Shown piece after piece: positions 1-6,862 of a DNA stretch of 8,964 bases (positions are counted from its first letter, which is position 1; the number at the start of each line of letters is the position of its first letter). This stretch comes from Anaerolineales bacterium (GTDB lineage: Bacteria; Chloroflexota; Anaerolineae; Anaerolineales; Villigracilaceae): assembly GCA_016789485.1 (NCBI GenBank), contig JAEURE010000021.1:1-8964 (forward strand), in the 5' to 3' direction. The position numbers were made by a program, and so were the translations under genes. The notes under the pieces are model-generated. The model was not told the origin of the DNA and ran no database searches. It saw only the letters and a program-made list of their open reading frames with translations.

Positions 1-18
1 GAAGAAGCGCTCAAATAA
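1..18 (+). CDS. Possible last codons of an upstream gene (partial)
   Basis: Reading from base 1, the codons give E-E-A-L-K followed by a TAA stop ending at base 18. The next gene starts one base later (TAATATG). This tight spacing is typical of neighbouring genes in one operon. Only five residues are visible, so no function can be given, and the frame could be coincidental. Confidence 0.3.
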   Translation, partial: EEALK

Positions 19-19
19 T

Positions 20-751
20 ATGCTCACATTATTCCGTAACCTCTTCTCCCCTCCCCGTCACATGATCCTGCTCGTCGCCGCCGCATGGATCGGTCTCACC
101 CTCGCCGAAAAACGAGCCGAACGTCACGGCATCAGCAAAGATGAATTAAACAACATCACTTTTTATGGCCTGCTGGCATTTGTCATTGGCGGCAGACTTT
201 CCTTCGTCCTGCAAAATATCTCCATCTTCCTCAAAAGTCCATCGGGCATCATTTCCATCAACCCCGACATCTTTGATTCCATCGGCGCAGCTGCGGTCGC
301 ATTCATTGTTGCTCTGATCTACGGGCAACGTCGCAACCTCTCCCTTTGGCACACACTCGACGCGTTAACTCCATTCTTTGCCACCCTCACCATTGGGATC
401 GGATTAAGTCACCTCGCAGCTGGCACCGCCTTTGGAAAAGAAACCGATCTGCCTTGGGGGATCGATCTATGGAACGTCACCCGTCACCCGACTCAGATCT
501 ACGAAACGCTCGCCTCGCTCTTAATCTTTGGGCTGCTCTGGTTCCAAAAACAGAATCCACGCCCGGGCATTCTCTTCCTCACCTTTGCCGCGCTTACAGC
601 AGCATCCCATCTTTTCATCGAAGCCTTCCGCGGCGACAGCATTTTTATTTTTGACAGCCTGAACCGAAACCAAGTCGTCGCATGGGTCGTTCTCGCAACA
701 AGTTTTCTAATCATCGAATTCAGATTCAAGAAAACAAAAAGCGCGGACTGA
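20..751 (+). CDS. Divergent prolipoprotein diacylglyceryl transferase (Lgt)-family membrane protein
   Basis: A 243-residue polytopic membrane protein with roughly six or seven hydrophobic segments (about 15-29, 47-66, 86-101, 113-134, 163-175, 186-200, 217-233). Lgt family traits seen are GGRLSFVL (57-64), AFGKETDLPWGI (137-148), RHPTQIYE (155-162, close to the family's HPTQLYE) and EAFRGDS (201-207) near the C-terminus. Lgt moves diacylglycerol from phosphatidylglycerol to the lipobox cysteine of prolipoproteins in the cytoplasmic membrane. However, the usual His/Tyr-Gly-Gly motif after the second segment is absent (FDSIGAA at 85-91), and the G-R-x-x-N-F type signature is replaced by SHLAAGTAFG (130-139). 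It may therefore be a non-canonical paralogue rather than the working Lgt. The frame stays open upstream to base 2, so the ATG at 20 is chosen because a stop of a likely upstream gene lies at 16-18; an internal ATG at 62 is possible. No good Shine-Dalgarno is visible. Confidence 0.75.
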   Translation: MLTLFRNLFSPPRHMILLVAAAWIGLTLAEKRAERHGISKDELNNITFYGLLAFVIGGRLSFVLQNISIFLKSPSGIISINPDIFDSIGAAAVAFIVALIYGQRRNLSLWHTLDALTPFFATLTIGIGLSHLAAGTAFGKETDLPWGIDLWNVTRHPTQIYETLASLLIFGLLWFQKQNPRPGILFLTFAALTAASHLFIEAFRGDSIFIFDSLNRNQVVAWVVLATSFLIIEFRFKKTKSAD

Positions 752-771
752 GAATCTCAGCCCGCGCTTTT
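737..771. terminator. Bidirectional intrinsic terminator between converging genes
   Basis: AAAAGCGCGG (737-746) pairs perfectly with CCGCGCTTTT (762-771). After one A/C mismatch (747/761), CTGAG (748-752) pairs with CTCAG (756-760) around an AAT loop. The GC-rich stem ends in an A-tract on one side and a T-tract on the other, so it can terminate transcription from the lgt-like gene (plus) and from hpf (minus). The stop codon of the lgt-like gene (749-751) lies inside the stem. hpf ends at 780, just outside it. Confidence 0.9.
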
Positions 772-779
772 ATTATCAA

Positions 780-1343
780 TTAGCCAAGTTCAGGTTCGAT
801 CAACCCATAACTTCCATTGCGGCGGCGGTATAGCACATTGATCTTGCTTGTCTCCGCATTGTAGAAGACGAAGAAGTTATCGTGTCCCAGATTTCGCATC
901 TGCACCACAGCCTCATCTTCACTCATCGGATACAGCACGAATTTCTTTCGCTTGGCAAACAGCGGCGCAAGCTCGCCAGTCTCTTCATCGATAATCTCGT
1001 CTGCCACTTCCGCGGCAGAGCGCCCGTCACCACGTCCACGATAATGCTTTCCCTTGTGCCTTTCGATCTGACGCTGCATGTTATCCAGCGCCTGGTCAAA
1101 TGCAGCAAGGGCTTCATCTGCGCGTACTTCCGTCCGCAAGGTAAACCCCTTGCCAAAAACGGTGATCTGCGCCACGTTCCGATCCTTGGCATCGCGCGCG
1201 GCTTTGTGGTGAGCCAACTCTACGCGAGCCTCGTCAATTGCAGGCAGGTAATGATCGAGATTACCAGCTTTTTTATTGACGTACTCCTCGATCTTTTCGG
1301 TCAAACGGATGTTGCGTGTCTGAACTTCCACTTTGTTGGACAT
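780..1343 (-). CDS. hpf: Ribosome hibernation promoting factor, long form (HPF/YfiA/RaiA family)
   Basis: 187 residues, the usual length of long-form HPF. The N-terminal domain (about 1-100) has the family pattern of alternating strands and helices: VEVQTRNIRLTEKIEEYV at 5-22, VELAHHKAARDAKDRNVAQI at 41-60, and a basic helix RQIERHKGKHYRGRG at 91-105. In known members this domain binds the 30S decoding region and blocks mRNA and tRNA. A short acidic linker (about 110-128) leads to the C-terminal dimerisation domain (130-187) with the hallmark KRKKFVLYPMSEDEAVVQM and the NFFVFYNAET and RRRNGSYGLIEP stretches. That domain pairs two 70S ribosomes into a 100S dimer. The start is fixed by an AAGGAGG site 4 bases before the ATG. 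It is the last gene of the minus-strand series, 42 bp after comF, and is followed by a strong terminator. The comF-hpf pairing is also seen in Firmicutes. Confidence 0.95.
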   Translation of the reverse strand: MSNKVEVQTRNIRLTEKIEEYVNKKAGNLDHYLPAIDEARVELAHHKAARDAKDRNVAQITVFGKGFTLRTEVRADEALAAFDQALDNMQRQIERHKGKHYRGRGDGRSAAEVADEIIDEETGELAPLFAKRKKFVLYPMSEDEAVVQMRNLGHDNFFVFYNAETSKINVLYRRRNGSYGLIEPELG

Positions 1344-1347
1344 AGGT

Positions 1348-1354
1348 CCTCCTT
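1348..1354 (-). promoter_or_regulatory. Shine-Dalgarno site of hpf
   Basis: On the minus strand the sequence AAGGAGG lies 4 bases before the ATG at 1343-1341. It is a near-perfect anti-16S match and the strongest ribosome binding site in the window, which supports this start and suggests efficient translation. Confidence 0.8.
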
Positions 1355-1385
1355 CATTGGGATGTCAAGTCACTTGCTACAAACG

Positions 1386-2111
1386 CTACGCATGCATCAA
1401 TCCATGTTGCGGCAATGCGCGTGCGACTGTCAACGCATACACGTCCCTGGCTCCAGCAGAGTACAACGCCTCCGCACCAGCAGACAGGGTCGATCCAGTT
1501 GTAGATACGTCATCCATAATCAGAACTGATTTCCCATTTACCCCCGTCCCGGCTTGGAATGCATTCCGCACATTTGCCTTACGCTCGTTCCTGGTCAACC
1601 CCACCTGAGAGCGCGTCTCTTTACGCCGCATCAATCCGTTCGGTGCGTATCGCATACCCAGTGCCAAGGCCAGCGGCTTTGCGATCATTCCAACTTGATT
1701 ATATCCCCGTTCTTTCAATCTTTGCCGACCTAACGGAATTGGAATCACCAAATCGATCTGCCAATTCAACGCTTTGACAAAAGGCACCATCTGAGCTGCG
1801 AAAGCATCTCCCATTGAAACGTCCCGTCGGTATTTCAATCTATGCAATGCAGGCCGGACGGGATCAGAAAAAACAGCCCACGCTCTTAATGCGCGAAAAT
1901 GCGGCTTTTCAGCAAAACAAGTTGGACAGACGCCCGGCTTATCCTGCGGCAAGCCGCATATTTCACATAAAATTCCTTCTAAAATATTCACTCGCTTTTG
2001 GCAGTCCACACACCAGCTGGAACCCTGCTTGCCGCACCCTCCGCAGACAGGAGGAAAGAGAAGATCGAGCATCTTCCAAAACGAATGATAGACCGAATAT
2101 TTCCAATTCAT
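1386..2111 (-). CDS. comF: ComF family protein (zinc-finger plus phosphoribosyltransferase domain)
   Basis: 241 residues, a standard length for ComF/ComFC/GntX proteins. The N-terminal region carries four CxxC-like pairs: C23/C26, C34/C37, C49/C52 and C62/C65, as expected for the double zinc-binding module of the family. The rest is a type I phosphoribosyltransferase fold with IDLVIPIPLGRQRLKERGYNQ (119-139) and the PRPP-binding loop VLIMDDVSTTGST (196-208). In Firmicutes and Proteobacteria ComF(C) is needed for natural transformation, acting in the cytoplasm on incoming single-stranded DNA; its exact reaction is unsettled. The gene lies 42 bp behind tadC and 42 bp before hpf, on the same strand. 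The ATG at 2111 has only a weak AGGGG upstream. An internal ATG at residue 14 has GGAAG directly abutting it, which is too close, so the longer start is kept with moderate confidence. Confidence 0.9.
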   Translation of the reverse strand: MNWKYSVYHSFWKMLDLLFPPVCGGCGKQGSSWCVDCQKRVNILEGILCEICGLPQDKPGVCPTCFAEKPHFRALRAWAVFSDPVRPALHRLKYRRDVSMGDAFAAQMVPFVKALNWQIDLVIPIPLGRQRLKERGYNQVGMIAKPLALALGMRYAPNGLMRRKETRSQVGLTRNERKANVRNAFQAGTGVNGKSVLIMDDVSTTGSTLSAGAEALYSAGARDVYALTVARALPQHGLMHA

Positions 2112-2153
2112 AAAACGGCCCCTAAAAAGTCGTGCTTATTTTTACATTCTTAT

Positions 2154-3122
2154 TTATCTACCTAAAAATGGCCCGAATGCACCAGCAATCTGGAAGGCGG
2201 CGGGTGCCATCAAAATAATCATAATGGACGGGAAGGTCAAAAGCGCCATTGGGATGATCATTTTTACCGGGGCTTTATGCGCCAACTCCTCTGCAAACTG
2301 GCGCCGCTTCACACGCATTTGATCGGACTGAATGCGCAGAACCTTTGCCAAACTGACGCCAAGGATCTGACTCTGGATAACCGCCGCAACAAAACTCGTC
2401 AACTCCGGCAGTCCAATACGATCTGCCATATCGCGCAACGCCTCGCGCTGGGTCTTGCCCAATTGAACCTCTCGAATGGCACGCCCAAACATGATCGAAA
2501 GTTCATTCTCCCACTTTTCACTCACTTTTGACATTGCCGCATCAAAGCCAAGCCCTGCTTCCACGCAAATCGTTAACAGGTCAAGCGCATCCGGCATTGC
2601 CTTACGCACCTCGTTCTGACGTCCATTAATTCGGCTTTGCAGCCACAATTGAGGGAAGAAAAATCCCAAAGCGGTAAATATGGCTACAACCAAAACAACC
2701 CTGGCAAAGGGCCAGTCAACTGTCGGCAGAGTGGAAATTAAGAGTAAAAGACCACCGAATATGGCCGCACCAACAAAACGGGTCGCCAAGAATGTTGAAG
2801 CGTCAATTCGACCCGGGTTGCCAGCCAGTTCCAGTTTTAATGTAGTTTCCTGAAGCAGTTTTTGGGGAGTAAAGCGTGTCGAAATTTCACCAAGCTTCTT
2901 TATGATCGGAACAACAACACGTTGTACAAACGGTTGCTGCAATTCAATATCTTCAAGGGAAACAGACTCTCCTCTTTGTGTCGCTTCAGCAAGACGGGAC
3001 ATGACCACGTCCATGTCATTTTCCTGTCCCTGTCTCGCGTAACGCATCCCCACCACAATAAGAAGAGCAGCGCCACCAATAATTGCAAGCGCCACAATGA
3101 TGGCAATAATCGTACCTGTCAT
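2154..3122 (-). CDS. tadC: Tad pilus inner-membrane platform protein TadC (T2SSF/GspF domain)
   Basis: 322 residues. An N-terminal membrane helix (about 4-26) is followed by a cytoplasmic segment (30-108), two membrane helices (about 112-131 and 140-160), a cytoplasmic T2SSF domain (about 175-285) and a C-terminal hydrophobic hairpin (288-320). The T2SSF region has the TadC-type motif MPDALDLLTICVEAGLGFDA (176-195), then the REVQLGKTQREALRDMADR helix pair. The protein is expected to pair with TadB in the cytoplasmic membrane and couple the CpaF motor to pilin extraction. Only one base separates the TadB stop from this ATG (TAATATG), and GAGGTG, 4 bases upstream and inside the end of tadB, serves as ribosome binding site. 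The two genes are therefore likely translationally coupled. Assignment as TadC rather than TadB rests on gene order and the motif above. Confidence 0.92.
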   Translation of the reverse strand: MTGTIIAIIVALAIIGGAALLIVVGMRYARQGQENDMDVVMSRLAEATQRGESVSLEDIELQQPFVQRVVVPIIKKLGEISTRFTPQKLLQETTLKLELAGNPGRIDASTFLATRFVGAAIFGGLLLLISTLPTVDWPFARVVLVVAIFTALGFFFPQLWLQSRINGRQNEVRKAMPDALDLLTICVEAGLGFDAAMSKVSEKWENELSIMFGRAIREVQLGKTQREALRDMADRIGLPELTSFVAAVIQSQILGVSLAKVLRIQSDQMRVKRRQFAEELAHKAPVKMIIPMALLTFPSIMIILMAPAAFQIAGAFGPFLGR

Positions 3123-3123
3123 A

Positions 3124-4077
3124 TTACACCTCGATATCCGCGATACGCATCATGATAAAGTAACTTGAACCGATCAAACCAAGAACCGTACAAATAATCG
3201 CCGCCGTACACAATGGTCCGCCCTCTGTCACAGACAACAGGTAATCAGGATTAAGGAACCAAAGGATTAGTGTAAGGAAGAAAGGGATCAAAGAAAGCAC
3301 AGACCCTGATGTTCGCACTTGAGATGTAAGCACACGGACCTCGCCCTTAATACGGACGCGTTCACGAATGGTAAAGGAAATGTTATCAAGAATTTCAGAT
3401 AGATTACCGCCAACCTCGCGCTGCACATTTATGGCTGTGACCACAAAATCCAAATCCTCGCTCGGAATGCGCCGTAGAAGGTTTTCGAGAGCGGTTTCCA
3501 TTGGAATACCGATTTGCATTTCCTGAACCACGCGGCGAAATTCATCGCTGATGGGAGACGGCAACTCCTTGCTGATCGCCTCCATCGCCTGCATGGTCGA
3601 ATACCCGGCCCGCAAACCATTAACCATAAGGTTAAGCATGTCAGATAATTGATCGTTGAATTTTTGCAAGCGTTGTTTTTGTTGCCGTTTTATATAGAAT
3701 CGCGGAGCAAACGCACCGCCAACGGCTCCAATCAACGCTGATACAGGGTGTCTGTTTCCAATCAGCCAGGCCAAAAGACCGGCCACCACCATTGCAATAA
3801 AGATCAAAGCAAAATATTCAGCAACCTTGAACTTCAAATCCGCCCGCGCCAATTCGCGCGCAACGCGGTCCCCAAAAGAGGTTTTCTCCACCCTCTTTGA
3901 AACCCAGTCGGTAAGTATGGAACGCTGGGCTTCACGATCGATATCCTGATTATCATCAGCCAGATATTGACTTAGGCGCTCTTCAACCAAAGCTCTTTCG
4001 CTATTTGAGGATACAACAACGCCAATAATCAAGATAACAATCAGGATTAAGCCGCCAATGATAATGATCCAGGTCAT
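3124..4077 (-). CDS. tadB: Tad pilus inner-membrane platform protein TadB (T2SSF/GspF domain)
   Basis: 317 residues. It has an N-terminal membrane helix (about 2-22), a charged cytoplasmic stretch (25-85), a hydrophobic pair (about 86-107 and 112-127), a T2SSF domain (about 138-262) and two C-terminal membrane helices (about 259-276 and 287-309). The T2SSF core is typical of TadB: FNDQLSDMLNLMVNGLRAGY (140-159), then EMQIGIPMETALENLLRR (186-203) and NVQREVGGNLSEILDNIS (217-234). TadB and TadC together form the membrane platform that the CpaF ATPase acts on. An AAGGA site 6 bases before the ATG supports the start. It follows cpaF after a 43 bp gap and is nearly fused to tadC. Confidence 0.94.
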   Translation of the reverse strand: MTWIIIIGGLILIVILIIGVVVSSNSERALVEERLSQYLADDNQDIDREAQRSILTDWVSKRVEKTSFGDRVARELARADLKFKVAEYFALIFIAMVVAGLLAWLIGNRHPVSALIGAVGGAFAPRFYIKRQQKQRLQKFNDQLSDMLNLMVNGLRAGYSTMQAMEAISKELPSPISDEFRRVVQEMQIGIPMETALENLLRRIPSEDLDFVVTAINVQREVGGNLSEILDNISFTIRERVRIKGEVRVLTSQVRTSGSVLSLIPFFLTLILWFLNPDYLLSVTEGGPLCTAAIICTVLGLIGSSYFIMMRIADIEV

Positions 4078-4120
4078 TTTATTCCTTAAGTTAAATCCAT
4101 CTTATTTGGCATGGAAATAT

Positions 4121-5578
4121 TTAATACCTGCGGCGTTCGCCGATACCAAAAATGGACGGGGGCAGGTGGATACCAGCCGCCTCGATCTTGTCCATGAACT
4201 TGGGGCGCAGCCCTGTTGGTCTAAGACGCCCAACAATCCTGCCGTTCTCCATGCCGGTTTGTTCGAACACAAAAATATCGGTCATGGTAATAACGTCGCC
4301 TTCCATACCGCTTACTTCGGCGATCGTGGTTACTTTACGTGTACCATCACGCATACGTTCCTGTTGACAAATCACATCCACAGCACCGGCAATCTGCTCA
4401 CGAATAGCCCGAATGGGAAGATCCATACCTGCCATTAGGCACATGGTTTCAATACGGGATATTGCATCGCGAGGAGAGTTGGCGTGAGCGGTTGTCATGG
4501 AACCGTCATGACCTGTGTTCATCGCCTGCAACATGTCGAGGGTCTCACCACCACGGCACTCTCCAACAATAATTCTTTCTGGACGCATACGAAGGGCATT
4601 AATTACGAGGTCGCGAATCGTGATTTCACCACGGCCTTCAATGTTGGGCGGACGGGATTCAAGAGTAACCACATGCTCCTGTCGCAATTGAAGTTCTGCC
4701 GCATTTTCAATTGTCAAAATACGCTCGTCAGAGGGGATGAAGCTTGAAAGCACATTCAAAAGAGTCGTTTTTCCGGAACCTGTACCGCCGGAAATAACGA
4801 TATTCAAACGAGATTCCACACAAGCCTTCAAGAATTGAACCGATTCATTTGTCAGCGATCCAAACTGGATCATTTGCTCAACTGTAATCGGGTTTTTTGA
4901 AAATTTACGAATCGTCAGTACCGGCCCAACGAGGGAAATGGGGGGAATGACAGCATTTACGCGGGAGCCATCCTGCAAACGAGCATCAACATAAGGGCTG
5001 GACTCGTCGATACGACGGCCCAAAGGCGCAACGATACGATCGATAATGCGCATTAAATGCTCATTGCTCTCAAAAGTTACAGGGACACGATGGAGCTTTC
5101 CCTTACGCTCGATATAAATATTCTTCGGACCATTCACCATGATTTCTGTAATGGTGTCATCTTCCAAAAGCGCCTGTAATGGACCAAGTCCCAAAATTTC
5201 CGCAGAAATTTGTTCGAACAAACGAGCCCGCTCGGGTCTCGAAAGAACGATATTCTCTTCCACAAGAATCTGCTCGAACAACCCTTGAATGGTGCGGCGA
5301 ACCTCATCAGTTCGGGAGACATCCATCGAGGGATCGATCTCAGCAAGCAGCTTGTTTTGTACGCGTGTCTTTAAATCAAAATACGAACCCGCCTGCGGGG
5401 ATGTGATCGGAGCGCTGACTCGTCTGGCTTGCAACGAAGACAGACGGGACGAATCGCCGCCTCCACCGCCGGTCTGCCCGCCTCCTCCGCTACCTGACGG
5501 CTGTTGTGGCGCAGGCGATGGAGTGCCGCCCTCCTGAGCCCCACCCTGACCTTTTTCAATACGCCGAAGTAACGACAT
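4121..5578 (-). CDS. cpaF: Tad pilus assembly ATPase CpaF/TadA (type II/IV secretion ATPase family)
   Basis: 485 residues. This hexameric cytoplasmic motor hydrolyses ATP to drive Flp pilus assembly. A Pro/Gly-rich tail (about 10-42, including SGGGG and TGGGGG runs) precedes the folded part. The N-terminal domain (about 65-225) has the family motif [20 protein letters not shown] (128-147). The ATPase core has Walker [10 protein letters not shown] (264-272), an Asp-box-like [10 protein letters not shown] (287-296), Walker [12 protein letters not shown] (335-345) with E340, and the His-box [13 protein letters not shown] (356-368). All motifs look intact, so the protein is probably active. The C-terminus includes the usual VDVICQQ and [11 protein letters not shown] stretches. 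The start is supported by AAGGAG about 8 bases upstream, which overlaps the end of cpaE; the gap between them is 11 bp. The low-complexity tail is longer than in many relatives. Confidence 0.96.
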   Translation of the reverse strand: MSLLRRIEKGQGGAQEGGTPSPAPQQPSGSGGGGQTGGGGGDSSRLSSLQARRVSAPITSPQAGSYFDLKTRVQNKLLAEIDPSMDVSRTDEVRRTIQGLFEQILVEENIVLSRPERARLFEQISAEILGLGPLQALLEDDTITEIMVNGPKNIYIERKGKLHRVPVTFESNEHLMRIIDRIVAPLGRRIDESSPYVDARLQDGSRVNAVIPPISLVGPVLTIRKFSKNPITVEQMIQFGSLTNESVQFLKACVESRLNIVISGGTGSGKTTLLNVLSSFIPSDERILTIENAAELQLRQEHVVTLESRPPNIEGRGEITIRDLVINALRMRPERIIVGECRGGETLDMLQAMNTGHDGSMTTAHANSPRDAISRIETMCLMAGMDLPIRAIREQIAGAVDVICQQERMRDGTRKVTTIAEVSGMEGDVITMTDIFVFEQTGMENGRIVGRLRPTGLRPKFMDKIEAAGIHLPPSIFGIGERRRY

Positions 5579-5589
5579 AATAAATCTCC

Positions 5590-6831
5590 TTAACGCTTAA
5601 TTGCAGCATCATTCTCAACTTCTAAAACGCTTAGTCGTGCACGGATCGCTTCAGCCAGGGAAAAAATTCCCCTCCCAACAGGCTGCAATTTGCCGGCGTC
5701 CAACATAAACGGCACACCGCGATTAACCGCTGTAATTACAACTTTTTCATCAAGCGGGATGGTGACTGAAATCTCATGCTTTAAATTTTCACTAACCCGG
5801 TCGGGTGTAATCGCAATCCGCTTATCATAGCGATTCATCGCAAAAACAACACGATCTTTATTGACTCCCATGGTTTTGAAAAGATCCAAAACCAAACGGG
5901 CATTCTTTATAGAAGGAATCTCCTGCGTCGTCACCAGCACAATCACATCCGTAATATCGATGGTGGAAAGAATCACATCAGTCAAAATCGGGGAAGTGTC
6001 AACGACAACATACGCATACAGCCCCTGCAAAAACTGAAGCACCTTGGAAAACTGGTCGGAACTGACCTTTTCGGCCTGTTCAGGTCGTTGAGGAGCCGCA
6101 AGGATTCGAACCCCAGATGCTTCATGTTTTATCAATATATCTTCAATAACATCTGGTTCAAGCTCATCTACACGGGGAGCAAGTTCGAGTACTGTATTTT
6201 TACCTTGCTCGTTCAAGAAAACCGCAACATCGCCAAATTGCAAATTTGCATCCACCAGAACTGTGCGAGTGTCTTCGTTGTTCAACGCAACCGCCAGATT
6301 GACAGCGATTGTTGTACAACCCGTACCGCCTTTGGGGCTATACACCGTAATAATCTTTCCCTTCGTCGGCTGGGAAAAATTTGCCATGGAAGACGCTGCG
6401 CCAGAACCAGAAGAGGCGCCTAGCTGTTTGGCTCCTTTTGCGCGTTCTGCGTGCGCCATTTCGCCAGCCCGCCGTATGGCTGAGATCAACTCATCCCCCA
6501 TGGGTGGCTTTGTAAGAAAATCCCTTGCGCCGGCCAACATAGCCCGGCGCATGTAATTCTGGTCACCCTGCACAGACAGGATCACAACTTGAATATGCGG
6601 TGATTTTTGGCGGATCTCTTCAGTAGCCGTTATGCCGTCAATATCAGGCATATTGATATCCATCAAAATGACATCGGGGTCCAGCTCCTGTGCGAGCTGA
6701 ATGCCTTCCCGGCCAGAGCGCGCGGCGCCTGCCACATCCACATCTGACTCAAACTGCAACAGCTTGCGCACATTCTCTCGTGTTTCAGCAATATCATCAA
6801 CAATAAGAACCCGAATTTTATCTGCAGCCAT
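5590..6831 (-). CDS. cpaE: CpaE/TadZ: receiver domain fused to a MinD-like ATPase
   Basis: 413 residues. Residues 1-125 form a receiver domain with all phosphorylation residues: D12 and D13 (acidic pair), D58 (acceptor, LMDINMP), S86 (Thr/Ser switch) and K108 (TKPP). An Ala/Gly/Ser linker (about 130-156) leads to a ParA/MinD-type domain (158-405). This has a deviant Walker A KGGTGCTT (167-174), Walker A' VLVDANLQFGD (191-201) and Walker B VVVDTSP (275-281). The leading signature lysine K167 is kept, but the P-loop lysine is cysteine C172, encoded at 6316-6318. CpaE/TadZ proteins place and organise the Tad machine, often at a pole, and unusual Walker A sequences are known in the family. The ATG at 6831 has only a weak GGA-type ribosome site. 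The gene lies 31 bp after cpaB and 11 bp before cpaF. Confidence 0.94.
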   Translation of the reverse strand: MAADKIRVLIVDDIAETRENVRKLLQFESDVDVAGAARSGREGIQLAQELDPDVILMDINMPDIDGITATEEIRQKSPHIQVVILSVQGDQNYMRRAMLAGARDFLTKPPMGDELISAIRRAGEMAHAERAKGAKQLGASSGSGAASSMANFSQPTKGKIITVYSPKGGTGCTTIAVNLAVALNNEDTRTVLVDANLQFGDVAVFLNEQGKNTVLELAPRVDELEPDVIEDILIKHEASGVRILAAPQRPEQAEKVSSDQFSKVLQFLQGLYAYVVVDTSPILTDVILSTIDITDVIVLVTTQEIPSIKNARLVLDLFKTMGVNKDRVVFAMNRYDKRIAITPDRVSENLKHEISVTIPLDEKVVITAVNRGVPFMLDAGKLQPVGRGIFSLAEAIRARLSVLEVENDAAIKR

Positions 6832-6862
6832 ACACCATATCCAATCAGTGAGTTGTCATGCG

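Noticed and set aside
346..654. Plus-strand 102-codon frame inside the lgt-like gene
   Set aside because: It overlaps a recognised membrane protein in another frame and shows no domain or ribosome site.
1363..1376. TTGACA on the minus strand (1368-1363) and the palindrome CAAGT-C-ACTTG upstream of hpf
   Set aside because: A matching -10 box would fall on the start codon of hpf and none is seen there; the palindrome is only 11 bases and overlaps this hexamer by chance.
882..1529. Plus-strand open frame of 215 codons opposite hpf and comF
   Set aside because: It lies antisense across two well-recognised genes, its translation has no known motif, and its composition is that of a reverse-frame shadow.
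2112..2153. AT-rich gap between tadC and comF as a promoter or terminator
   Set aside because: No stable hairpin and no convincing -35/-10 pair could be found in the 42 bases.
4058..4438. Plus-strand 126-codon frame across the tadB/cpaF junction
   Set aside because: Most of it is antisense to the conserved C-terminal part of cpaF; no motif is seen.
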